The notes beneath the pieces were generated by a model. The model made no database searches, was not told the origin of the DNA, and worked only from the letters and a program-made list of their open reading frames with translations. From Paraspadella gotoi (Eukaryota > Chaetognatha), in assembly GCA_051294375.1 (NCBI GenBank), contig CM119265.1, forward strand, positions 26,914,517 through 26,978,516: a stretch of DNA of 64,000 bases, read 5' to 3'. Each line of letters begins with the position of its first letter. The first letter of the stretch is position 1. Positions 1 to 14,854 of the stretch are shown here, one piece after another. Position numbers and translations under genes: made by a program.

Positions 1-835
1 AGAAAAATAGGAAAGGAAGGAAAGGGAGGGAATTAAAGAAAAAAGGGAAATGAGGAAAAAAAAGGTAAAGGGAGGGAAAGAAAAAATATGGAAAGTAGAG
101 GCATAAAGAGAAGAGGAAAGGGTTGAAAGAAAGAAAGAGAAAAAGCCAGGAAAGAAAATTAATAAAAAAGGGGGAAAAAGAAAAATGAGAAAAGGAGAAG
201 GAAAGTCAGAGATGAAAAAACGAACCTGAATTAATTAATTTTCACGCGACGAACGAATTTGATCAGAAAATTNNNNNNNNNNNNNNNNNNNNNNNNNGGA
301 TGTGGAGGAGGACGTGGGATGTGGAGGGGGAGAGGAGGATGACGTTTGGGGAAACATGAGGCTGTCTGTATGTCTGTGAGTCTCTGCAAAAAGTGATTTG
401 ATATACGGACAGATGGACGGAAAGTTTCTTCTCGTCAGGAGAGAAATCAAAAAGGAAAGAAGAAAAAATTAAAGGGAGGAAAGAAAAAAGAGAAAAGGGA
501 GGAAATAAAAAAATAGGAAAGGGAGGAAATAAAAAAAAGAGGAAAGGGAGGAAATAAAAAAGGAAGAGGAAAAGGAGGAAAGAAAAAGAAAAAAGGTAAA
601 AGGAGGAAATAAAAGGGAAAAGAAGAAAAGGAGGAAAGAAAAATGGAGACAAAAAAGGGAAAAGGAGGAACAAAAAGGTAGAGGAAAAGGAGGAAAGAAA
701 AAGAAAATAGGAAAGGAAGGAAAGGGAGTGAATTAAAAGAAAAAAAGGANNNNNNNNNNAGGAGAAGGAAAGTCAAGAGATGAAAAAACAACCTGATTAA
801 TTAATTTTCAGCGACGAAACGAAATTTGAAGAAAA
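1..835. repeat. Purine-rich GGAGGAAAGAAAA low-complexity tract with two gaps
   Basis: Almost pure purine on the plus strand, built from imperfect GGAGGAAAGAAAAA units. Gaps of N lie at 273-297 and 750-759. The AT-rich flank near 222-272 (aattaattttca, then gcgacgaa) recurs near 793-835, so the tract may be one locus assembled twice around a gap. No gene is visible; open frames here are only repeat translations. Confidence 0.8.
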
Positions 836-1011
836 TTAGCGACGAATTTTCACTTAATTTTAAGAATTTTTTTTTTTTAAAGAAACAATTAAATTTGTTT
901 GTTGAAAAAAAAAATGTGCCAAAGCTTTCTTGTCGTTAAATGAGACTAAAATCAACACATGTAATCAACTTTAAAATCACATTTTCACTTCCCTCTCTCC
1001 CCAAGCCTCAC

Positions 1012-1279
1012 NNNNNNNNNNNNNNNNNNNNNNNNNNNNNNNNNNNNNNNNNNNNNNNNNNNNNNNNNNNNNNNNNNNNNNNNNNNNNNNNNNNNNNNNN
1101 NNNNNNNNNNNNNNNNNNNNNNNNNNNNNNNNNNNNNNNNNNNNNNNNNNNNNNNNNNNNNNNNNNNNNNNNNNNNNNNNNNNNNNNNNNNNNNNNNNNN
1201 NNNNNNNNNNNNNNNNNNNNNNNNNNNNNNNNNNNNNNNNNNNNNNNNNNNNNNNNNNNNNNNNNNNNNNNNNNNNNNN
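1012..1279. other. Assembly gap followed by GTCG/GTCC microsatellite
   Basis: A run of N ends at 1279 and is followed at 1281-1345 by imperfect GGTC/GTCC/GTCT repeats. Near-identical GTCC-type tracts recur at 31286-31445, 35344-35540, 44845-44945 and 50148-50410, so this is a common microsatellite in the genome. From 1380 to 1700 I see no gene; 1505-1545 is a short TCATG-rich repeat. Confidence 0.7.
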
Positions 1280-1700
1280 ACTTTTCGGTCGGTCGGTCCG
1301 TCCGTCGGTCGGTCGGTCCGTCGGTATGTCTGTCCAATGGTCTGTCTCACTTACGTTAAAAATGCTCATAACTTGCATATAGTTGGTTGCTCATTTGTTA
1401 AAACAGGAAAAAACCTCAAATCTAAGGGACTGCTAGCGTCACCTTCAGGAAATAAAAGATAAAAGACAATTTCCGATGCAGTGCTTGTCATAAAGTTATG
1501 GTAGTCATTTCATGTCATGTCATAACATGTAATGTCATGTCATGTCACAAGAAACACGTGATTAGGCAGTCACTGCGGCGCAACACATTTGAATTGCCGT
1601 TCTTGTTTGAAAATAAATTAGATAATTAATTGTTAATGTATGTTTTTTTTTGTATGCATCTGTATCGTTAACTCGGTAATCTATATTCGGTAATCAATTC

Positions 1701-2222
1701 NNNNNNNNNNNNNNNNNNNNNNNNNNNNNNNNNNNNNNNNNNNNNNNNNNNNNNNNNNNNNNNNNNNNNNNNNNNNNNNNNNNNNNNNNNNNNNNNNNNN
1801 NNNNNNNNNNNNNNNNNNNNNNNNNNNNNNNNNNNNNNNNNNNNNNNNNNNNNNNNNNNNNNNNNNNNNNNNNNNNNNNNNNNNNNNNNNNNNNNNNNNN
1901 NNNNNNNNNNNNNNNNNNNNNNNNNNNNNNNNNNNNNNNNNNNNNNNNNNNNNNNNNNNNNNNNNNNNNNNNNNNNNNNNNNNNNNNNNNNNNNNNNNNN
2001 NNNNNNNNNNNNNNNNNNNNNNNNNNNNNNNNNNNNNNNNNNNNNNNNNNNNNNNNNNNNNNNNNNNNNNNNNNNNNNNNNNNNNNNNNNNNNNNNNNNN
2101 NNNNNNNNNNNNNNNNNNNNNNNNNNNNNNNNNNNNNNNNNNNNNNNNNNNNNNNNNNNNNNNNNNNNNNNNNNNNNNNNNNNNNNNNNNNNNNNNNNNN
2201 NNNNNNNNNNNNNNNNNNNNNN
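1701..2222. other. Assembly gap of 522 N
   Basis: Unsequenced. The flanks are AT-rich single-copy-like DNA without a recognisable gene. Confidence 0.95.
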
Positions 2223-2579
2223 ACTTAGTAAGATTTATTTGCGAAATGTTTTAGGGTCTCCTCTTTTTTTTTTGCACATGTTATAAATTCTGGATACTGC
2301 AGTGCAGAGTGTAGAAGCTTCTCTCTCTTAATGTATCTAGTTTCAGAGTGGTTTTCGGCAGCAAATGAAATTCACAAAGATTATCTCAAAATGTTGAATG
2401 GATTGTATTGTCTTGACAAGTTTTGACATTTTGTACCAAATTTTATACCAATTACTCGGCGGTCGACTGGACCGCGAGATCGCCAGGGAGACATTACTTG
2501 CGATATAAGATTTTAGAAAAGTGGTGGTCTAATCTAATCTAATTCAACATTGGCCATTTGGTGAAAGCTCTGTCCTTAC

Positions 2580-2875
2580 TCTTCCCGTCGGAGTGAACCA
2601 GCGGATGCGTGAAGTCGACTCGAAGTTCGACGCCAACTCGGACGATGATCGCTTCCGCCGTTTTTACTGTAGAATCTGTTGAAGAAAAAAAAGAAGGGAA
2701 TCTGAGACTAATTCGGTTGCGTTCTCGCCGGTTTTACTGTATATAGATTCTTCGGAGGATAAAAAAAAATTCAATACAGAAAGAAAGATTTTATTCTCCG
2801 CCATCTTTGCTGTCGTCGAAGGCAAAATGTGACTCTATTTTTCCAAAAACCAACCGTGTTGGTTCTTATTTCTGT

Positions 2876-2910
<35 letters not shown>

Positions 2911-3698
2911 ACGTCATCAACAACGAAATTCCGTCTCGATTCTTCGTCGCTTTTTTTCTCTTAATGAGTTTCTTTGGTGTTCTCTCTCTCCCTCTCTCTC
3001 CCTCTCTCTCCCTCTCCCTCTCCCTCTCTCTCAACAACTTACGGATTGGCGTTGGGCCTAAAGGCATCATAACCAGTGTAATCTTCATAGTTTCCGAGTC
3101 GATAATCTGAAGTTTCTCGTCGACGTCGTCGTCTTCCTCTGTTGTCGTTGTTGTCGTCGTCGTCGTCGTCGTCGTGATTGTTTCCGTCGCCGTCAAAACC
3201 TTCGTTTTCCCTTCCCTCTCCTCTGTTTTTATTTCTGTTTCGTGTTTCTTCCCTTCGTTTCGTCTCTTCCTCCAAAATCTCCTTCGTTTTTCGCCGAAAA
3301 AACTTTTTCATTTTCTCGTCGTCAATTTTCCCAGCGGCCGAGACGCTCCTCCTCCCGGCGGCCGAGATATTCGTCCTTCCAGCCGCAGGACTCAGCCTCC
3401 GCCCGCCGACTCGAAGATTCCGGCAAATCGGCGTCGATTTCTCGGCGAAAGACTTTCCGGCGCCGGGATTTGAGTCGATGCCGAGACGAAAATCCGAGGA
3501 GGAAGAATCGACGGCTTCTCCGGCCTTCGAAAGATCGAGGGGAGATGGCAACGAGGATGGCAAAGACGCAGGTGGCACCGCGAATGGCACTCCGGACGGC
3601 GGCGTCGTCGTCGTCTCCTGGCGGTCAAAGTTGGAACAACCGACGAAACGAAAAAACAAAAGGAGAATCGGGAAAAGAAAAAATCGAGTCGACGTCAT
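2580..3698 (-). CDS. Predicted secreted protein with acidic and basic low-complexity tracts; function unknown
   Basis: Exon 1 runs from ATG 3698 to 3043 (218 codons, phase 2). The N-terminus carries a clear signal peptide (FFLFPILLLFFRFVGCS). It is followed by a Thr/Pro/Ser stretch, Ala/Gly-Arg repeats, a coiled Lys/Glu/Arg stretch, a seven-Asp run with Asn (about residue 180) and a six-Arg run, ending YDAFRPNANP. The frame hits TAA directly after NP, but the DNA there reads CC|GTAAGT, a strong donor. A matching acceptor (cttcaacag) opens an exon at 2675-2580 that continues in phase as FYSKNGGSDHRPSWRR and ends at another donor (AAGA|GTAAGG), or at TAA if unspliced. A third exon near 2496 (aag acceptor, NVSLAISRSS) is possible but weak. 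A TATA box lies about 65 bp upstream of the ATG. The composition resembles unstructured matrix or mineral-associated proteins, but no family is recognised. Secretion is well supported; the 3' structure is uncertain. Confidence 0.6.
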
Positions 3699-3760
3699 CC
3701 TTGTTTTGTTATTTGTTTGTTTTGTTTTTGTTTTATTCGCCAGATGGCTCCCGAACGTAT

Positions 3761-3771
3761 GATTATAAATA
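3761..3771 (-). promoter_or_regulatory. TATA box of the secreted-protein gene
   Basis: The minus strand reads TATTTATAATC 63-73 bp upstream of the ATG at 3698, leaving room for a start site and a 5' UTR of roughly 35-40 nt. An (AT)n run lies immediately further upstream (3779-3798). Confidence 0.45.
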
Positions 3772-3799
3772 GCAAACTATATATATATATATATATTAT

Positions 3800-4140
3800 A
3801 TTAGTTAGTTAGTTTTCTAATCCCAAATTAAAAGATTCCGAAATGCCGTAAAAATGCCGTAAAAATGCCGCGACAGAAAGAGAGAGATGCAGTAAATCTT
3901 GTTCGGAAAAGAATACGAGTGGCCGACTGACGTCTTCCTTGTTGTTGTTGTTGTCGTCGTCGTCGTCGTCGTCTTGGCGTCCAACTCCGCGTTCTGCGTT
4001 TTTGCGTCGTTCGTAGAAAAGTTGACGCGATGAGGAGGAAGAGGAGGAGGAGGAGGAGGAGGAGGAAGATGACCTCATACTCATAGTCGTCCGAAAATCT
4101 TTTTAATAATTCATATCTATGGATAATTGGCAATAATCGT
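3800..4140. other. Low-complexity intergenic DNA (GTC and GAG trinucleotide tracts)
   Basis: Holds a TTG/GTC run at 3940-3975 and a GAG/GGA run at 4028-4070. Minus-strand frames would give Ser-, Asp- and Arg-rich peptides, but no splice-consistent gene is visible. The AATAAA at 4166-4171 (minus) belongs to the cysteine-rich gene just upstream on that strand. Confidence 0.5.
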
Positions 4141-4222
4141 ATATCAACTCACGTAGAAATTTAGGTTTATTTTAAACTGTTTCTTTCTTTTTTTAATTAA
4201 CATTTTCGTATCGATTCGATCT

Positions 4223-4520
4223 TCAGAAGAAGACCGCCGCCGTCGCCGCCGCCGTCGCCGCAGCCGCCGCCCCCGCCGCCGCTACCGCAGCGACGGAACC
4301 AGATAATAATCTGGAGCTAGATCTGTATTCGTTCTTCTGATTGTAATTGATATTGCGATGACCGTTAGTGCGACTGGACATGTCCGTCTTAGCGTCGCAC
4401 TTCATCTTCGTCATTACGAGGTTTTTAACGATTGTCTTTTTATTCGGAATGCAAGCGGCAACGCAATTCTCACCACAGATTCCATTTCTTTTACCTGTTG
4501 AAGGGGAATATCGATTAATG

Positions 4521-4604
<84 letters not shown>

Positions 4605-5241
4605 AGCGGCGCTTATGAGGTTGCTAATAATTAAGATAATTGTGAATAGGGCGCTAAGTGGGGCTGAAGCTGACTATCCGCAACTTCTATGACCCACTCT
4701 CGCAGCCATGGAACGGGTCCTGGGCTTAGAACCACGTTTTCCACGTCCCCAAGGCGTTTTACGGCCGTCCTCACGCTTCTCGTAGAGTCGGTAACGGGCT
4801 GGGATCGAACCCGGTCCCATGAGCTGATGGCTTTACTCACTGGGTCACGACCGAAGGTGTCATGCTCATAAGCGGGATGAACTTAAAGCAATGCCCTACT
4901 ACATAATGACGATGGTGAAGATAATGGTGATAATTATAATTATAATTATAATTATAATTATAATAATAATATAATATATATATATAATATAATATAATTA
5001 TAATTATAATTATGACGATGACGCCGACAATGACCGAAAAAATCCGTGAATCGGCAGCAACCGTCCGGATTAAATCCATCCGGCGTCGCTTGGCATTCCG
5101 CTCCTTTTTCGCATTTCTTCGTTCCCTCCGGAAGAGGCTGCCCTTCGTCCACCAGGCCTCCAAACTGCGAATCTTCCTTGACGGTTGTCCAACCGGGCGG
5201 CAGATCGTTCTTGTTATTTTCCCAATCGGGCGACGGGTCAC
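4223..5241 (-). CDS. Cysteine-rich, probably secreted protein; 3' two exons visible; family not recognised
   Basis: Two minus-strand exons join in phase. Exon 5241-5035 encodes DPSPDWENNKNDLPPGW, then KKCEKGAECQATPDGF and NPDGCCRFTDFFG. Exon 4494-4223 (acceptor ccttcaacag) continues KRNGICGENCVAACIPNKK and ends in an Ala/Gly-rich tail and TAA, with AATAAA 52 nt downstream. The Cys spacing (C-x5-C, CC, C-x3-C-x3-C) suggests a small disulphide-knotted domain. The donor of the first exon is non-consensus (TTCG|GTCATT) and its acceptor (cacgag) is weak, so those ends are less certain. Upstream exons with the start and any signal peptide were not found. The intron contains a (GAC)n(GAT)n run and a SINE. 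It lies in the same orientation as the secreted-protein gene at 2.6-3.7 kb. Confidence 0.5.
4523..4604. repeat. (GAC)n-(GAT)n compound trinucleotide microsatellite
   Basis: About 14 GAC-type units change into about 12 GAT units. It lies just upstream (in gene orientation) of the acceptor of the last exon of the cysteine-rich gene. Confidence 0.95.
4645..4898 (-). mobile_element. tRNA-derived SINE, family A, copy 1
   Basis: Inverted copy of the family also at 12562-12828 and 18622-18914. Read on the minus strand it has a box-A-like GGTGGCTCA-type segment (here GTGACCCAGTGAGTAAAGCC), then a box B (ACCGGGTTCGATCC), then a shared tail that includes GCGGATAGTCA and TTCAGCCC and ends with CACTTAGCGCC. 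The anticodon position reads CAT, suggesting a tRNA-Met-like ancestor (tentative). Confidence 0.75.
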
Positions 5242-5279
5242 CTCGTGTTGGACGTCAACTTTCGTTTAACATTACGAAT

Positions 5280-5880
5280 CGAATTTTCGCGAGGCGATTT
5301 GGTTGTCAAAAACTTTGCTCTTGATTACGATTAGTTATGAATAAGTATCATTAATCGCCATTAATATTATTATATATTAACTTTTTTTTATTTTGCGATA
5401 CGGATCGTATCATCGCAGATGGAATCGGAACCAAAAATGGAATCTGATCCGCGACTCGGGTGAAATCTACCGAGGACTCTCTGATTGGATGAATCATTGT
5501 CGGAATCCAACCAATTTTCATGTTGAAATCTCTGTCTACTTACTTAAATGGTATGAAGCTAATTAGATTAACCAGTTTTGGGGTTTTATGAAATTGGTAC
5601 CAACGACCAAACCAGCCCGAGCGCGAGTCTCGTGTCTCGTCAGCCACGTATTCACCCTCCTCTTCCTCCTCCTAGCACCCAGGGCTCGAGGCTCACCCAG
5701 TTTTTCGCCTTCTCGTTTCTACTCTCTCTCCTCTACTTTCTCCTCTCCGCTCCTTCCGATTTTTCCCTCCAGTTTTTGTACACCTTTTTTTTTGCCTTTT
5801 TTAGTAGTATATACACGTTTTCCCACATTTCGCCTTCTTCTTTTACGACTTCGTTAGTTAGACCCAGATTACCACCATCC
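5280..5880. other. Intergenic, partly pyrimidine-rich
   Basis: AT-rich to about 5580, then CT-rich (5640-5840). No coding signal, splice-consistent exon or RNA gene was found. The frames here are low complexity. Confidence 0.5.
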
Positions 5881-5889
5881 CAGATAGAG

Positions 5890-5975
5890 TGGCGCCCAAT
5901 GTGGGGCTCGTACCCACGACCCCAGGATTAAGAGTCCTGTGCTCTACCGACTTCGTTAGTTTGCCCCAGATAATT
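5890..5975 (-). pseudogene. tRNA-Lys(CTT)-derived sequence (SINE head or tRNA pseudogene)
   Basis: The minus strand contains GTCGGTAGAGCAC, GGACTCTTAATCC (anticodon CTT) and GGTCGTGGGTACGAGCCCC, followed by GCGCCA. These match the D, anticodon and T arms of a eukaryotic tRNA-Lys(CTT). The acceptor 5' strand (ggcaaac) does not pair with the 3' strand (attgggc) and box A is altered (TAACGAAGTCGG), so a functional tRNA is unlikely. The 5' end (gacttcgttagtt) is repeated at 5849, pointing to a dispersed element. Confidence 0.65.
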
Positions 5976-5989
5976 TAATTTTTTCCAAA

Positions 5990-6300
5990 TTTAATTTAGC
6001 TATTTCATAGTAGTATTGAATCTTTAAAACGCGTTCATCACTTGGTTCACTAAGTACGTCTCCATCGTTGGGCGGAGGCGTAATTCCCCAATCCTCACCG
6101 AAGTCGGGCCAAGAATTCTAAAAAGATTAATTCTTTAGCATATTAATTAACGGTTTTAGAAATTCTAAATTTTAAATGTTAAAATTTTTAGATTGGTTAA
6201 TTTATTAAGTCTTTATTCAAATAATATAGAATGTTTGCAAATCTTTCTTTTCGTTGGTAGAATGATTAGACGAAATAACATTTTTTTTAGTTTTTCACAA
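5990..6300. other. AT-rich intergenic DNA
   Basis: No gene, RNA gene or clear repeat is visible. Confidence 0.4.
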
Positions 6301-6321
6301 CGAATTTTTATTTGTATAGTA

Positions 6322-6362
6322 GCAGACATGTTTCGAATGTGTATTTCGTTCATCATCAGTGA
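6322..6362 (-). ncRNA. Hammerhead-ribozyme-like motif 1
   Basis: The minus strand reads CTGATGA (6359-6353), a short helix II (GAA...TTC), GAAAC (6334-6330) and directly ACATGTC. This is the conserved hammerhead core order with a minimal palindromic stem III (ACATGT) and a GTC cleavage triplet. Very short stem III hammerheads are known from Penelope-like retroelements and newt satellites, where they act as dimers. Helix I and tertiary contacts were not established. No reverse transcriptase is visible nearby. Confidence 0.45.
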
Positions 6363-6825
6363 AGATTAATAATATTTTTGGTTTATCTTAAAAGAGTTTA
6401 AAATTTGTATAATAAATCAAATTATTAAAACAGATAGTTAAAATATGACATATATAAAAAATCTAACTACCTAGTACCTACCCAATCCCCCATTGACGTC
6501 GATACGAGCAACAAAATGGCGGCTATGAAGATTTTCATCTTTTTATTTTTTTTTTTTTTTGTCTTGTTAATGTTTTTTTGTTTTCTTTCTGTTTTGTTTT
6601 GATTTTGTTTTCGTGTTCTTACTATTTTTTTAAATGCTACGCATGTGAAGTAGGATGCCTTTGTTTTTTAAATGTTCCCAGTAAGAAATTGGAGAAATAG
6701 AAATAGAAATGATTACACTTAACTCGGGACAGTATCGAGAACGTCTAATGGGTCCTTTTGTCAAATAATGCTGAGGGGACTATACTAAAAGCGTTGTCAG
6801 ACAGCACTTTGTCCCTTTTTCTGCG

Positions 6826-6850
6826 CGAGAGAGGAGAAAGAGAGAGAGAG

Positions 6851-6883
<33 letters not shown>

Positions 6884-6934
6884 AGAGAGAGAGGAGAGAG
6901 AGAGAAGAGAGAAGAGAGAGAGAGAGAGAGAGAG
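6826..6934. repeat. GA microsatellite
   Basis: (GA)n with GAGG interruptions. Confidence 0.95.
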
Positions 6935-6939
6935 AATAA

Positions 6940-7898
6940 TACGCGACGCGATATTCATGCTTTGGTGTAAGTTCGAGCGATAGTCTTATGTTTTTACTAA
7001 ATAAATAAATTTTCCGCGACGTCGCGCTTTAACGTTTCAAAAAATATAATAAACAAAGGAACAACGTTTTTTTTGGAAATACTAACTCGTTACCTTCAAT
7101 AGAAATGCTTTGCTACTTACAAAAACAAGAGTTAAAAATTGTTACGTTAAAAAATCAATTCGCAGTAAATGATTTATTTGATATTAAGATCGCATTTACT
7201 AAGGTGAACTGTACCAACGTTCACAAAATTTAAAAAGAAAAATTTGCACAACCCGTTTTCATTGAATCAACATCATTATAAAAAAAAACTTTTCATATTT
7301 TAATGACAGATTTATTTCTAAATCTAATAAAAAAAAGAACAAAATGTCACAAAATATTTTTGGGGGGGATTTAAAGACAAGTTTAAATAATGAATCGAGT
7401 TACCCATTGTATATATATATCAAAAATTATTAACAAAACATTGGTAGAAAGTCTGTATACAGAGTATTTTTTTTTTTACAATTAAAAAACTGATAATGCT
7501 CGTACAAATTAGAATTATCGTTGTGTTGAGTTGGTGGCTTTTTGACACATAATCTTAACACTTTCCAACATGAGTTAAAAGCTCTTGTGTTTGTTTTTGA
7601 AACAAAAGACACGTAAGAAAACTTTTACCTGGTGTGTGGAAAGATTATCATTATTAAATTGGTTCAACCATTATAAACTACAGATACCAAAATACCTTTA
7701 AAAAAATTAGACTTTTTGAATAACTAAAATTTTTGTAGAATCAAACTAAATTTTCTATATGTTTCTTTTGTAAATACGTTTATATACCATTTAAATGTGT
7801 ACATACGTTTTTAAAACCTCACTCAGTAAATACCTTAATAAAGCTAAAAATTAATTAAAAGTTCATCTGGTTATTATTTTTTGTTTTCTTTGTTTTTT
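6940..7898. other. AT-rich intergenic DNA downstream of the galaxin-like gene
   Basis: No coding signal on either strand. It contains several poly-T runs and short AT-rich frames only. Confidence 0.5.
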
Positions 7899-7908
7899 TT
7901 TATTTATT
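7899..7908 (-). terminator. Tandem AATAAA polyadenylation signals of the galaxin-like gene
   Basis: The minus strand reads AATAAATAAA about 375 nt after the stop codon at 8284, a reasonable 3' UTR length. A GC-rich GGGGCGAAGG stretch (7965-7995) lies within that UTR. Confidence 0.4.
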
Positions 7909-8283
7909 TTTGTTTTTATTGAAAAGAAACGACGAACGAACCTGAGCAAAGAAAGGGGACGAGGGGGCGAAGGGGGGGGCGAAGGGGGGGGGCGATGGTC
8001 CTCAACGAGAAAAATAAAGGAGAATTTAAAAAAAAATTAATAAAATCTCGACATTAACAAAAAAGGAGTTTTTTCACATCGAAACTCAAGACTCCGTGAC
8101 TACGTGACTCTGTGAAGTGTGATCTTGACTCGTGGGATTCACGCAAAGACCAAAGTTGCCAGCGCGTGAATTCACGATTGTTAAAGTTGAAGCAATCGCG
8201 ACGTTGATCACGAATGGAGTGACGAGTAAGTGTGATGTTGTGTGATCGTTTATCCGTTGTGGTTGATTTTGTTGTTGTTGTCG

Positions 8284-13860
<5,577 letters not shown>

Positions 13861-13969
13861 TACTGGCGCAAATTCGGAACCGGCGAAAGACTTCAAAGAT
13901 GGCGCGATGTCTGATGCGAAGAAGCCGTTCGAATTCGGCGTTCAGGTTACCATAGCGACGCGTCGGGCG

Positions 13970-14700
13970 TTCGACGTGTAAAAAAGTTAAGCGACGAATG
14001 ATCCAATAGAGGGCGACGTTGGCGATGATGTTGGCGTTGGCGTTAGCGTCACTAACGGCGTTGACTGGAGATCAAGCGGCCGTTGTGGTGAATGTGGTGA
14101 ATCTTGTGGTGATTGTTGTGAATTGGTGTGATGATTGAGTCGTTGAATGTAATGATTCTATCGTAAAAATTGGGGGTTTTTTTTCAGAGTTTCGCCATAA
14201 TTGATTCGATGAATCTGAAGCAATAAACGATAATTAGAGAAAATTATAGTGACTTTTTTTGTAGAAAAAGAAGAAAAAGAAAAAGAAGCGAAATAAAGGA
14301 AAAACACAGAAGGAGAAAAATTATTCCGTAGTTTCTACGCGAAGGAAAAAAAGGCCGGACCAAAGAAAAAGTTATTCTGTAGTATCAGTGATTTCTTATT
14401 CGCGAGTAGGGCATAAACGACTGTAGAGAGAGAGTGAGGAGAAGAGAGAGAGAGAAGAGAGAGAGAAGAGAGAGAGAGGGGGAAGAGAGAGAGGGGGGAG
14501 AAAGAGAGAGAGAGTTGTGTGAGTTTGTGTTTTCTCTCATGCAAGCCCAAGAACCAAAATGTAGCGGAAGTTGATCAATCGAGAAATAATGTAAAATTAT
14601 TGGCCTCGCTTTTGCCATAAGTTTATTCTCAGAGGATCTGTATAGTCGTTAAAACTTTGCGTGTGTTTGTTTTGAAAGAAAAGTGAACGGCGAGACTGTA
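13970..14700. promoter_or_regulatory. Region between the galaxin-like gene and the plus-strand candidate gene
   Basis: About 1 kb separates the galaxin-like start (13860, minus) from a plus-strand ATG at 14855. It contains a short GGCGTTGGCGTTAGCG repeat (14010-14060), a GTGGTGAAT repeat (14085-14130) and an interrupted GA repeat (14425-14512). A bidirectional promoter is possible but no core element stands out. Confidence 0.3.
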
Positions 14701-14702
14701 AA

Positions 14703-14849
<147 letters not shown>

Positions 14850-14854
14850 TAACA

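Noticed and set aside
940-1378. Frames of more than 100 codons around 1.0-1.4 kb (also 13.1-13.6, 16.1-16.5, 30.9-31.2 and 31.9-32.2 kb)
   Set aside because: They run through N gaps and microsatellites.
3178-3772. Plus-strand frames of 176-194 codons
   Set aside because: Antisense to the secreted-protein exon, which has a signal peptide, TATA box and splice support.
5890-5975. Functional tRNA-Lys gene
   Set aside because: Acceptor stem does not pair and box A is altered; kept only as a tRNA-derived element.
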